This document shows positions 28,382-36,255 of a stretch of 36,255 bases of DNA, piece after piece (the first letter of the stretch is position 1; every line of letters begins with the position of its first letter). Below the pieces are notes generated by a model. The model had not been told where the DNA came from and did no database searches. It saw only the letters and a list, made by a program, of their open reading frames with translations. The stretch is from Candidatus Brocadia carolinensis. GTDB lineage: Bacteria; Planctomycetota; Brocadiia; Brocadiales; Brocadiaceae. The stretch covers positions 1 through 36,255 of the forward strand of contig AYTS01000075.1 in the NCBI GenBank assembly GCA_002009475.1. Reading direction: 5' to 3'. The translations under genes were made by a program, and so were the position numbers.

Positions 28382-29152
28382 TTAAAGTCTCATGGTGACA
28401 CCATTTTGTATTAAATACTCCTTCACGGCCTGTATGGAAATCGTTCTATAATGAAAAATAGAGGCAGCCAGCGCTGCGTCTGCCCTTCCCCGGGTAAAGA
28501 CATCGTAAAAATGTTCCACTTTACCCGCCCCGCCTGAGGCAATAATTGGGATATTCACTGCTTCGGATATTGCCCTGTTTAATTCAATATCAAACCCATC
28601 CTTTGTGCCATCGCGGTCCATACTGGTTAATAATATCTCGCCAGCTCCTTTTTTCTCAATAGTTCTTGCCCAGGTAACGGCATCCAGTCCGGTAGGAGTT
28701 CTGCCACCGTTTATATAAACTTCCCACTTCGGTGTTTCAAAAGTGCCTTGTGCCCTTTTTGCGTCGATTGCAATCACGATGCACTGGCTACCAAATCGCC
28801 GGGAGGCCTTTGTAATAAACTCTGGTTCTTTAACCGCGGCTGTGTTGACGGAAACCTTATCTGCCCCTGCCGTGAGCAGCCGGCGGATGTCATCAATGCC
28901 CCGAATGCCTCCGCCAACGGTTAATGGCATAAATATCTGTTCAGCAGTCTTTTTCACGACATCAAGAATAATGTTTCTGTTCTCATGGGAAGCAGTAATG
29001 TCCAGAAACGTTAATTCGTCAGCGCCTTCCTTGTCGTACCATGCCGCTATTTCCACGGGATCACCCGCATCCTTCAAATTTAAGAAATTGGTCCCTTTGA
29101 CGACACGTCCATCCTTGACGTCCAGGCATGGTATGATTCTTTTAGCAAGCAT
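28382..29152 (-). CDS. hisF: Imidazole glycerol phosphate synthase cyclase subunit
   Basis: HisF closes the imidazole ring in histidine synthesis, using ammonia from HisH. The catalytic aspartates stand in [15 protein letters not shown] (D11) and VIAIDAKR. Further family motifs are [29 protein letters not shown] and [13 protein letters not shown]. The length of 256 residues is normal. No hisH or other his genes are nearby, so the pathway must be scattered. A gap of about 100 nt separates it from thiG on the same strand. Confidence 0.96.
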   Translation of the reverse strand: MLAKRIIPCLDVKDGRVVKGTNFLNLKDAGDPVEIAAWYDKEGADELTFLDITASHENRNIILDVVKKTAEQIFMPLTVGGGIRGIDDIRRLLTAGADKVSVNTAAVKEPEFITKASRRFGSQCIVIAIDAKRAQGTFETPKWEVYINGGRTPTGLDAVTWARTIEKKGAGEILLTSMDRDGTKDGFDIELNRAISEAVNIPIIASGGAGKVEHFYDVFTRGRADAALAASIFHYRTISIQAVKEYLIQNGVTMRL

Positions 29153-29251
29153 ACGTAATTAAAAAATTCAATCTGGTAAAAAGTGACGGAGGGTTGTAGG
29201 AAATATTTTCCGGGTTTGCATAGAAAATTTACCTGGGTAGAAAGAAAAACG

Positions 29252-30046
29252 TTAGAAATCTTTTTCAGGACTGCTGGCTTTCGCGTAAAGTCTTTTGGGT
29301 ATGCGTCCGGAAAGAAAGGCAAGGCGCCCTGCTTCGCATGCCAGTTTCATTGCCTTTGCCATGCAAACGGGATCCTTTGCATGGGCAATTCCCGTATTCA
29401 GCAAGACACCCTCACAACCAAGTTCCATGGCAAGAGAAACGTCAGAGGCGGTACCAACGCCAGCGTCTACAATAATTGGTACCTTTGCTGATTCAAGGAT
29501 AATCCGTATGTTGTTTTTGTTTAAAATACCTTGTCCTGACCCAATTGGCGCTCCGGCTGGCATAACGCTTGTTGCTCCCGCATCTTCCAGCTTTCTGGCA
29601 ATAATCGGGTCGTCAGAGGTATATACGAGTACCGTAAAACCCTCTTTCACCAGGACCTCAGTTGCCTTTAACGTTTCCACAGGGTCAGGCAAGAGGGTTT
29701 TTTCATCACCAAGCACTTCCAGCTTAATCATGTCGGACATGCCAGCCTCCCGCGCAAGACGTGCCGTTCTGATTGCCTCCTCTGCTGAATAACACCCCGC
29801 GGTATTGGGCAATATCTTGTATCTTCTGGTATCAATATAGTCTAACAGGGACGTTGTCTCGTTTATCTTTACCCTGCGGACGGCAACCGTTACAACCTCT
29901 GCGCCACTGGCTTCCAGGGCGTCTTTCATGATTTCCATTGAAGGATACTTGCCGGTGCCAACAAAAAGTCGGGAGGTAAACTCATACCTCCCGATCTTTA
30001 AAGGGGTATTCTCTAATCTCTTTTCTATCTTATCCGCCGCCAACAA
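29252..30046 (-). CDS. thiG: Thiazole synthase
   Basis: ThiG forms the thiazole phosphate of thiamine from deoxyxylulose phosphate, dehydroglycine and ThiS-thiocarboxylate. Family phrases are [58 protein letters not shown] and [18 protein letters not shown]. The length of about 264 residues is normal. The best start is a TTG at 30046 that overlaps the thiS 3' end by 17 nt, since no ATG is available before the conserved part. It consumes the product of Dxs, also encoded in this window. Confidence 0.95.
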   Translation of the reverse strand: MLAADKIEKRLENTPLKIGRYEFTSRLFVGTGKYPSMEIMKDALEASGAEVVTVAVRRVKINETTSLLDYIDTRRYKILPNTAGCYSAEEAIRTARLAREAGMSDMIKLEVLGDEKTLLPDPVETLKATEVLVKEGFTVLVYTSDDPIIARKLEDAGATSVMPAGAPIGSGQGILNKNNIRIILESAKVPIIVDAGVGTASDVSLAMELGCEGVLLNTGIAHAKDPVCMAKAMKLACEAGRLAFLSGRIPKRLYAKASSPEKDF

Positions 30047-30230
30047 AAGTCACGACCTCCAGTACATCCGCATCCCGCAGCATTCGCGCAGAAAGTTCTT
30101 TCTTTGGAACGATATGCAAATTCAACTCTACGGCAATCCGGCTTTTATCGATCTTATACAAATCGAGCAGACGCTCTATCGTTGTCCCCTCCGGACATTC
30201 CCTTGTCTCTCCGTTTAACGTAATCCTCAT
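30030..30230 (-). CDS. thiS: Sulfur carrier protein ThiS
   Basis: A ubiquitin-fold sulfur carrier of 66 residues that ends in the required di-glycine (FVGGG). Other marks are [21 protein letters not shown] and [15 protein letters not shown]. Its C-terminus would be adenylated and thiocarboxylated to supply sulfur to ThiG, whose gene overlaps its end. It begins 5 nt after the stop of the large flavoprotein gene, in the same operon. Confidence 0.93.
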   Translation of the reverse strand: MRITLNGETRECPEGTTIERLLDLYKIDKSRIAVELNLHIVPKKELSARMLRDADVLEVVTFVGGG

Positions 30231-30235
30231 GCGCT

Positions 30236-32614
30236 CTAGCTCGCCATTGCGGCAGGTTTTTTCGACCTTACGTAGGCATCAATCGCCTTTGCTGCCTTTT
30301 TGCCTGCGCCCATAGCCAGGATTACTGTTGCAGCGCCAGTCACAATGTCACCTCCCGCAAAAACCCCTTCCTTGGTTGTCTTACACGTCTCCAGGTCTGC
30401 TACGATATTACCCCATTTATTCACCTGTATATCAGGTGTCGTGGATTGGACTAGAGGATTTGGACCGTTGCCGATCGACATAATCAAACACTCGACATCT
30501 ATTACAAACTCCGATCCCTTCACCGGGAGGGGACGCCTTCTCCCGGATTCATCAGGCTCGCCCAGCTCCATGCGCACACATTCCAATCCTTTAACCCATC
30601 CTTTTTCATCCCCCACAATTCGTATGGGATTAGTCAGGAACCTGAACTGCAAACCTTCTTCCTCTCCATGGTGAATTTCTTCAACCCTTGCCGGCATCTC
30701 TTCGCGCGAACGCCGGTACACGACATACACATTTTCAGCGCCCAGACGCAATGCCGTTCGTGCCGCGTCCATAGCAACGTTTCCGGCGCCAATCACAGCC
30801 ACGTTCTTTCGCATGGCAATAGGCGTGGCATAGGTTGAATTATAAGCCCTCATCAGGTTGACCCTGGTCAGGTATTCATTGGCGGAATAAACGCCGTTCA
30901 GATTTTCTCCGGGAATTCCCATAAACATGGGTAATCCGGCGCCGGTGCCAACAAAAACGGCGTCGAAACCATGCTGAAGCAAGTCATCCACGGTTTGCGC
31001 CTTGCCTATGACGGCGTTCACTTCGACCTTAACACCTAATTTCCGGAGATATTCGACCTCAGATTCCACAATCGTCTTGGGTAATCTGAATTCAGGAATT
31101 CCATATACCAACACGCCACCTGCCTTATGCAACGCCTCGAATATCGTTACATCATGCCCCATCTTGATTAATTCTCCCGCACAGGCAAGACCGGCAGGAC
31201 CAGCGCCTACAATCGCTACTTTGTAACCTGTCTTCTCCGGTATTGCAGGTATTTCCACGGCGCCCTGTTTTCGCTCATAGTCGGCAACAAAACGTTCCAG
31301 ATTTCCAATGGCCACCGGTTTGAATTTTTTGCCGACGATACACACCTTCTCACATTGATCTTCCTGTGGACACACCCGGCCGCAAACGGCAGGCAGGGCG
31401 TTTGTTTCTTTAATCTTCTTTGCCGCAGCAAGAAAATCGCCTTCCGCAATGAGCTTGATAAATCCCGGAATGTCGATGCTTACCGGACACCCGTCACAGC
31501 ACAGGGGTTTCTTGCATTGCAGACACCGCAATGCCTCCTGCCGGGCCATTTCCGGTGTGTATCCAAACGGCACCTCTTCAAAATTCTTTATCCGGTTTTT
31601 CGGCTCCTGTTCCGGCATCTTTTGCCGCGGGATGGCGCCAATCTTTCTTGCAGCCGGCTTTCCCCCGCCGGCCTCAGCGCCGGAAAAACCAGCGGCCAAT
31701 TGATCAACCACGGCATGTCCTTCAGAAGCATGCATTGAAACGGCGGGTTTGTGAACCGTGCCAGCGCGGTCTTCTGGTGGTTTCCAACAGGAACTGTCCT
31801 GGCTTACGCTGGGTACGCGGGGTTCCTTGTTTGCGTACGTTTTTAAACGCTGTGATAAATTTTCATAATCCACCTGGTGTCCGTCAAACTCCGGACCGTC
31901 TACACAAACAAACTTGGGTTTATTATCGATTAAAACCCTGCAACAGCCACACATTCCGGTTCCGTCCACCATGATGGGGTTAAGACTGACAATCGTCTTG
32001 ATGTTATAAGGTTTGGTAAGTTTACTGACTGCGGCCATGAGCGGCACCGGCCCTACGGCGAAGACAACATCAATCTTCCTACCTTTATTAATCATATCCT
32101 GGAGTATTTGTGTGGGAAAGCCCTTGATACCCTTGGAACCATCATCCGTGGCAACCAGAAACTCGTTACTGCATGCCTGCATCTCTTTTTCGCAAATCAG
32201 TAAATCCTTGTTCCTTGCGCTAATAATGGATATCAACGTATTGCCAGCATCATGGAGCGCTTCGGCTATTGGCATGACAAGAGCAATACCCAAACCTCCG
32301 CCAATACAAACGACCGTTCCAAAATTCTCAATATGGGTGGGATGTCCCAAAGGACCTACGACATCAAGCAAGTAATCACCGACGTTTAATGTGGATAACT
32401 GCCGGGTCGTATCACCTGCAACCTGAAAGATAATGGTAATGGTTCCGCGGGCCGTATCAGAACCAGCTATGGTTAAGGGAATTCTTTCTCCCGGTTCATC
32501 GATACGAAGCATTACAAATTGCCCAGCCTTTCTTTTACTGGCAATCTGAGGCGCCTCAATCTTCATCATAAAATTAGATTCTGCGATCTTTGCCTTTTCA
32601 ACAATCTTGAACAT
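30236..32614 (-). CDS. Fused NfnA/NfnB-like flavoprotein (ferredoxin-NAD(P)H transhydrogenase / glutamate synthase small-subunit type)
   Basis: One 792-residue chain joins two usually separate subunits. Residues 1-265 are an FNR/DHOD-beta-like module: FAD motif RIPLTI (44-49), NAD loop IGGGLGIAL, and a [2Fe-2S] site D217, C222, C225, C237. After a Pro/Ala/Gly-rich linker (about 270-335) comes an NfnB/GltD-like module with two [4Fe-4S] sites (cysteines 364-376 and 411-425), FAD motif VGAGPAGLACA and NADPH motif VIGAGNVAMDAA. NfnAB enzymes couple NADH, NADPH and ferredoxin by electron bifurcation. The fused form is often labelled as a DHOD-B/glutamate synthase bifunctional protein. No glutamate synthase large subunit is nearby, favouring the Nfn role; sulfide dehydrogenase is an alternative. 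Confidence 0.9.
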   Translation of the reverse strand: MFKIVEKAKIAESNFMMKIEAPQIASKRKAGQFVMLRIDEPGERIPLTIAGSDTARGTITIIFQVAGDTTRQLSTLNVGDYLLDVVGPLGHPTHIENFGTVVCIGGGLGIALVMPIAEALHDAGNTLISIISARNKDLLICEKEMQACSNEFLVATDDGSKGIKGFPTQILQDMINKGRKIDVVFAVGPVPLMAAVSKLTKPYNIKTIVSLNPIMVDGTGMCGCCRVLIDNKPKFVCVDGPEFDGHQVDYENLSQRLKTYANKEPRVPSVSQDSSCWKPPEDRAGTVHKPAVSMHASEGHAVVDQLAAGFSGAEAGGGKPAARKIGAIPRQKMPEQEPKNRIKNFEEVPFGYTPEMARQEALRCLQCKKPLCCDGCPVSIDIPGFIKLIAEGDFLAAAKKIKETNALPAVCGRVCPQEDQCEKVCIVGKKFKPVAIGNLERFVADYERKQGAVEIPAIPEKTGYKVAIVGAGPAGLACAGELIKMGHDVTIFEALHKAGGVLVYGIPEFRLPKTIVESEVEYLRKLGVKVEVNAVIGKAQTVDDLLQHGFDAVFVGTGAGLPMFMGIPGENLNGVYSANEYLTRVNLMRAYNSTYATPIAMRKNVAVIGAGNVAMDAARTALRLGAENVYVVYRRSREEMPARVEEIHHGEEEGLQFRFLTNPIRIVGDEKGWVKGLECVRMELGEPDESGRRRPLPVKGSEFVIDVECLIMSIGNGPNPLVQSTTPDIQVNKWGNIVADLETCKTTKEGVFAGGDIVTGAATVILAMGAGKKAAKAIDAYVRSKKPAAMAS

Positions 32615-32738
32615 ATTCCCCCCACTTTACACAACAATAATGTTAGGATACTTTATACATGAGATTATGAGAAAAAAAGATTTTTTCCAAATTTTTATAC
32701 TACCGTATCGAAGAGGAAAATGCAAGGGAAAAGAAGGT

Positions 32739-32767
32739 TTGACAAAGGGTGCTGTTTCCCATATAAT
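32739..32767 (+). promoter_or_regulatory. Consensus promoter for nrnA
   Basis: TTGACA at 32739-32744 and TATAAT at 32762-32767 are perfect hexamers with a 17-bp spacer. The expected start is near 32774, leaving an unusually long leader of about 185 nt before the nrnA ATG at 32959. Confidence 0.78.
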
Positions 32768-32774
32768 CGCCTTT

Positions 32775-32958
32775 TCATAGCGAACAAACGAAAACGACCT
32801 GCTTTAGCACAGCCAGGCAGCCTTGCCGTTCTGGCGGCTGATTGTCTGGGGGCAAGTCGGTATAAGTTTTGTCCGGACGAGCGCCCAGCCGAACGTAGCG
32901 CTATACGCATACTGCATCGATCGGGTTTTGGGTGTTGCACATGAAAGGCACAACCATC
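32775..32958 (+). other. Long GC-richer leader upstream of nrnA, possibly structured
   Basis: The leader can form at least two hairpins: CTTGCC (32822-32827) with GGCAAG (32851-32856), and AGCGC near 32880 with GCGCT near 32898. It contains no convincing open frame. I recognise no known riboswitch or RNA family. It could be a cis-regulatory leader, a small RNA sharing the strong promoter, or simply untranslated sequence. Confidence 0.35.
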
Positions 32959-33945
32959 ATGAAACCGTGTGAAGAAATCCATAACGTAGTAAAAAACCAT
33001 CAACATTTCCTCATTACAACCCATGTCCGGTCAGACGGAGATGGTATCGGCTCAGAAATAGCCCTGTATCATGCACTCGTGGGTATGGGAAAGACCGTCT
33101 GCATTGTCAACGACTCCCCAACTCCTCAGATTTATAAATTCATTGTTCCCCCCGAAGGGATGTATATCCATCCTCAAACTCCGAAAGATCGTCCGGAGGT
33201 GGTCTTTGCCCTCGACAGCCCTACCCTTGAACGTCTGGGTAAGATTCAGGAAATTATTCCTCCGGATGCGGTAATAATAAATATTGATCACCATATCTCC
33301 AATGAATATTTTGGCGCCATCAATTGGGTGACAGAGCATATGTGCGCTACCGGGGAAATCATCCTCTCCCTTCTGAAGGGAATGAGTATCGATATTACCC
33401 CTGATATTGCCACAGCGCTCTATGTATCGATTGTAACGGACACCGGACGATTTATGCATAGCAATACTACACCGGCGGCGCTCAAAGCCGCTGCATTTCT
33501 CATCGAGTGCGGTGCAAGGCATGAAGAGATTTCCAGGAACGTTTACAATACGAACCCTTTTAACTTACTGCAATTGCATGCCCAGGTGCTCAACACCGCC
33601 AAGCTTCATGCCGGGAACCGGATTGCCACAGTCTGGCTGACGAAAGAAATGCTGGAAAAAACGCAGATAAATGCAATTGATACCCAGGAATTTGCTGATA
33701 TTCCCGTGTCTATCGACGGTGTAACCGTTGGGGTATTGTTTCGCGATATGACAAAACCCAATTGGGTCAAGGTAAGCTTCAGGAGCCGGAATGGATTTGA
33801 TGTGAATGAGATTGCCGGGGAATTTGGGGGTGGTGGCCATAAATATGCTGCCGGTTGCGAGATAGAAGGCAACATTGCCGGAGTACAGCAACTCGTTGTT
33901 GAAGCATTGGAAGAGGCGTTGTTACAAAAAAACAGCAGTTCGTAA
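32959..33945 (+). CDS. nrnA: DHH/DHHA1 phosphoesterase, NrnA-type oligoribonuclease / pAp phosphatase
   Basis: NrnA degrades nano-RNA and dephosphorylates 3'-phosphoadenosine 5'-phosphate. DHH-domain metal motifs are ITTHVRSDGDGIGSE, VFALDSPT, INIDHHISNEYFG and VSIVTDTGRF. The DHHA1 domain ends with the glycine-rich FGGGGHKYAAGCEIEG. Counting from ATG 32959 it has about 328 residues, the usual length. ATG 32941 and GTG 32932 in the same frame are possible alternatives. pAp is the by-product of PAPS-dependent sulfotransferases, so its presence suits the two sulfotransferases in the window, although NrnA is widespread. Confidence 0.93.
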   Translation: MKPCEEIHNVVKNHQHFLITTHVRSDGDGIGSEIALYHALVGMGKTVCIVNDSPTPQIYKFIVPPEGMYIHPQTPKDRPEVVFALDSPTLERLGKIQEIIPPDAVIINIDHHISNEYFGAINWVTEHMCATGEIILSLLKGMSIDITPDIATALYVSIVTDTGRFMHSNTTPAALKAAAFLIECGARHEEISRNVYNTNPFNLLQLHAQVLNTAKLHAGNRIATVWLTKEMLEKTQINAIDTQEFADIPVSIDGVTVGVLFRDMTKPNWVKVSFRSRNGFDVNEIAGEFGGGGHKYAAGCEIEGNIAGVQQLVVEALEEALLQKNSSS

Positions 33946-33976
33946 ATTTGATGAAAATCTGTAATGAACCATTACC

Positions 33977-34835
33977 ATGGCCATCGATGAAATAAAAAAA
34001 AGAGTTGGCATCTATCCTGAACTCGGTTAAGGCCAGGATTGAGATGGAAAAGGGGTTTGGAATAGATACTCTGACGCTCTCAAAACCAATCACAGAATTC
34101 AGCGCACGTCCAGCAAAGTCTTCCACAAAGAAAAAACCTATTGAGGATTCAAACATCAGAAAACACCCGGGCATCTTGAATGCGGAGACGAACCGTCGTT
34201 CGTCTGGGAATACGACAAACCACTCCGGCAATCAAACTTCTGTGGCTGGAAAAGGCGAAAGGATTCAGCTATTGGAAGCCATGCAGAACGAAATGCAGGC
34301 TTGCCATAAATGCCCGCTGGGCGAGACGCGCACCCATCTTGTTTTTGGCACGGGTAGTCCTGAAGCACAGCTCATGTTTGCGGGTGAGGCGCCGGGCCGT
34401 GACGAAGACCTGCAGGGCGAGCCCTTCGTGGGTCGCGCAGGCCAGTTACTGACAAAGATCATTGAGGCGATTGGCCTGAAGCGCAGCGATGTCTATATTG
34501 CCAACGTCCTGAAATGCCGACCGCCGGGAAACCGCAATCCCCAGCCCGAAGAGATCGCCCTCTGCATGCCGTATCTGCTGAAACAGATCGAGATTATCCA
34601 ACCAAAGGTCTTGTGTGCCCTGGGCACCTTTGCTGCACAGACATTACTCAACACAAAAGCCCCCGTTGGCACCCTGAGGGGTAGATTCCATGACTACAAG
34701 GGCATCCCTATGATGGTCACCTTCCACCCGGCCTATCTCCTGAGAAATCCCAATGACAAGGCAAAGGTCTGGGAGGATATGAAGAAGGTGCGGGATCTTT
34801 TGGGTGAATTTTCCGGAAAAGACTCTGCAAGGTAA
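33977..34835 (+). CDS. Type-4 (iron-sulfur) uracil-DNA glycosylase, frame broken by poly-A
   Basis: It removes uracil from DNA. The catalytic domain shows [18 protein letters not shown], the active-site [43 protein letters not shown] and the late [10 protein letters not shown]. Cluster cysteines are in CHKC, in KCRPP and in the following IALC. About 90 residues of variable, Lys/Ser-rich sequence precede the domain. The long frame begins at 34005 without a ribosome binding site. An ATG at 33977 reads MAIDEIKK and stops soon after; with one A fewer in the eight at 33994-34001 it continues [20 protein letters not shown]. The true protein therefore probably starts at 33977 with about 286 residues. 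Confidence 0.9.
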
Positions 34836-35124
34836 GTCCACGGCACAAGACGTATCGTAACAATTTGGTCTTTGAGTGGATGTAAGCATAACGGGTCAAA
34901 CCGGTTCAGCGTGTGCGAAGGATAGAACGAATTAACCATGTAGAGCATCAAGAATATTTTAAACAAACAGGATAAGGTAGTCATTGCCTGTCAAATTATC
35001 GCTCGCCAGGCCAAACATTCATGTATAACCCAGCCTTGATGCTCAATTTTTGGTAAGCAGTGCCTGCTCTACAGAACCATCACTTCTTTAACAAAAAAAT
35101 ATTTGCGTAATTTCAGGAGTACCT
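34836..35124. other. Intergenic gap before the YggS-family gene
   Basis: About 290 bases between two rightward genes. I see no terminator, RNA gene or supported frame in it. AGGAG lies 7 nt before the downstream ATG at 35125. Confidence 0.5.
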
Positions 35125-35874
35125 ATGACGATTAAAGAAAATTTGGAACACGTAAGACAAAACATAGTTACCGCAGCCTCAAAGGCAGGCAAAAAATCCG
35201 AAGATATTATCCTGGTGATGGCCACCAAGACGGTGGATCCGGAACGGATCCGTGAAGCCATTCGGGCCGGAGGGCACATTATTGGAGAAAACAAGGTGCA
35301 GGAGGCGCTTAAAAAATACGCGGTCTTAAAAGACGAGGATACGAAATGGCACTTCATCGGACACCTTCAGACGAACAAAGTCAAGGATGTGCTTAAATTT
35401 GCAGACATGATCCATTCCGTAGACCGGCTGTCTCTTGTGGAGAAATTGGATCAGCGGCTCCTGCAGGAAGGCCGTTCCCTGGACATTCTGATCCAGGTCA
35501 ACACATCACAGGAGGAAAGCAAATATGGCATCGCACCGGAAGAGGCAATTTCTTTGATTAAACAGACCGCCAAATATGATACGCTAAGGATACGTGGGCT
35601 TATGACCATAGGCCTCTTTACCAAGGACGAAATAAAAATTCGCAAGTGCTTCAAGGTGTTGAAAGAGACATACGACACGCTTATCAAAGAAGCCATCGAT
35701 CGGGTACAGACGAAATACCTTTCCATGGGCATGTCAGGTGATTACCAGATTGCAATTGAAGAAGGTGCAAATATGGTGCGCATCGGCACTGCCATTTTTG
35801 GCGCCCGTAATACGCCGGACGCCTATTACTGGCCTTCAGAGAAGAGCGATACAGATGCGGCAAAACATCTGTAA
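35125..35874 (+). CDS. yggS: YggS/PLPBP-family pyridoxal phosphate homeostasis protein
   Basis: A PLP-binding alanine-racemase-fold protein thought to buffer free pyridoxal phosphate and keep amino-acid pools balanced. Family motifs are ILVMATKTVDPERIREAI (PLP lysine), IIGENKVQEALKKY, WHFIGHLQTNKVKDVL, IHSVDRLSLVEKL, IQVNTSQEESKYG, GLMTIG and the phosphate-binding LSMGMSGDYQIAIEEGANMVRIGTAIFG region. The length of 249 residues is slightly above the usual 230 owing to a C-terminal tail. AGGAG precedes the ATG. The frame is intact. Confidence 0.95.
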   Translation: MTIKENLEHVRQNIVTAASKAGKKSEDIILVMATKTVDPERIREAIRAGGHIIGENKVQEALKKYAVLKDEDTKWHFIGHLQTNKVKDVLKFADMIHSVDRLSLVEKLDQRLLQEGRSLDILIQVNTSQEESKYGIAPEEAISLIKQTAKYDTLRIRGLMTIGLFTKDEIKIRKCFKVLKETYDTLIKEAIDRVQTKYLSMGMSGDYQIAIEEGANMVRIGTAIFGARNTPDAYYWPSEKSDTDAAKHL

Positions 35875-35953
35875 GGCCAGCATATCGTTCATCAAAGCCT
35901 TGACATCTTCCCTCTTAACGTATTCATTATGCTTACCATAATGCCTTAACCGA

Positions 35954-36010
35954 ACTTACGCAAAAAGTGTAGCCGAAGCGGTACTTTTGCATAGTGAGCA
36001 AGTCGTAAGT
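35954..36010. repeat. Nested palindrome at the left end of the IS1634-like element
   Basis: Outer arms ACTTACG (35954-35960) and CGTAAGT (36004-36010) enclose inner arms GCAAAAAGT (35960-35968) and ACTTTTGC (35983-35990). It lies upstream of the transposase promoter and may mark the element's left end or act as a transposase or terminator site. The right end is outside the window, so the terminal inverted repeat cannot be confirmed. Confidence 0.45.
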
Positions 36011-36073
36011 GGTAGAATAATACGGGTCGAGAATTTTTGCCGGCGATGTAGTGTATGAATAGTGAGGATTGTG

Positions 36074-36101
36074 TTGACATTTTCGTCTTCTCTGGTATAA
36101 T
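36074..36101 (+). promoter_or_regulatory. Consensus promoter of the transposase gene
   Basis: TTGACA at 36074-36079 and TATAAT at 36096-36101, both perfect, are separated by 16 bp. The expected start point is about 36108, which coincides with the transposase ATG, so the message may be nearly leaderless. Confidence 0.72.
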
Positions 36102-36107
36102 CATGGT

Positions 36108-36255
36108 ATGTATATCAGAGATGCATACAAAAAGAGAGGTGATAAGAAATATTCCTGTCTGGTCCTGGTTGAGACCATAAGGACGAAGAAAGGTCCACGA
36201 CAGAAAAACGATTCTTACGCTGGGCAATATCGATGTGCCGAGAGAGCAGTGGGCC
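36108..36255 (+). mobile_element. IS1634-like transposase, 5' end only, frame broken by one extra A
   Basis: The reading MYIRDAYKKRGDKKYSCLVLVE, then RTKKGPRQK, is typical of the start of IS1634-group (IS4-superfamily DDE) transposases. As written, the frame then departs from the family. Removing one A from the five at 36204-36208 gives QKTILTLGNIDVPREQWA, as expected. The gene is cut by the window end, so the DDE catalytic region is not visible. No ribosome binding site precedes the ATG. Confidence 0.75.

Noticed and set aside
30225..30240. TPP riboswitch before thiS
   Set aside because: Only 5 nt separate thiS from the upstream gene, and the CUGAGA-type element was not seen there or before the nfnAB fusion.
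31531..31974. 147-codon plus-strand frame opposite the NfnAB fusion
   Set aside because: It is a shadow of the intact minus-strand gene, Pro/Arg-rich as expected from antisense of GC-richer codons, with no conserved motif.
1..36255. tRNA genes or a CRISPR array
   Set aside because: By eye I found no cloverleaf with a CCA-ready acceptor stem and no evenly spaced short direct repeats; only rnpB is a clear RNA gene. A tRNA or covariance-model search would be decisive.

Overview
The window reads as chromosome of an anaerobic, Gram-negative-type (diderm) bacterium with moderate GC. An LptD-type outer-membrane LPS assembly protein, a four-subunit 2-oxoacid:ferredoxin oxidoreductase, a fused NfnAB-like ferredoxin/NAD(P)H transhydrogenase and an IS1634-like transposase fit a strict anaerobe. 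I suspect a planctomycete of the anammox group (Brocadiales) from general resemblance, but there is no rRNA or diagnostic gene here, so this is inference.

Layout. 1-785: no convincing gene, ending in a consensus sigma70-type promoter. 786-4713 (+): a DegT-family sugar aminotransferase and an LptA/LptD-like protein. 4722-4944: copy 1 of a ~225-bp interspersed repeat, directly before coaD. 4951-13296 (+): a tightly packed run of coaD, ymdB-like, xseA, xseB, dxs, nadK and korDABC. 13364-13456 (+): a 30-residue Cys/Lys-rich mini-protein, then a bidirectional terminator facing rnpB. 18302-13516 (-): dnaG, rpoD, a coiled-coil/zinc-ribbon protein and RNase P RNA, led by a consensus promoter. 20032-18547 (-): a polysaccharide ABC exporter. 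20637-27251: a glycan-decoration island (TylF-type methyltransferase fused to a sulfotransferase, a second methyltransferase, acyltransferase, WbsX-like protein, second sulfotransferase) bounded by two inverted copies of the repeat and containing broken sulfotransferase gene pieces. 32614-27407 (-): nfnAB fusion, thiS, thiG, hisF and a GT2 glycosyltransferase. 32739-35874 (+): nrnA, a type-4 uracil-DNA glycosylase and a YggS-family protein. 36074-36255: the start of an IS1634-like element.

Working together. The Kor complex would make or consume reduced ferredoxin, which the NfnAB-like fusion could exchange with NAD(P)H. The ABC exporter, glycosyltransferases, methyltransferases, acyltransferase and sulfotransferases look like a route to an exported, sulfated, O-methylated and acylated surface glycan on an LPS-type outer membrane.

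The most striking property of the sequence is that at least nine protein genes, several normally essential (coaD, dxs, lptD), are each broken by exactly one extra A in a run of 7-10 A (T on the other strand). Removing one A restores the expected family sequence every time. The likeliest cause is homopolymer over-calling in the assembly; transcriptional slippage is the biological alternative. I annotate these as single genes spanning both frames.
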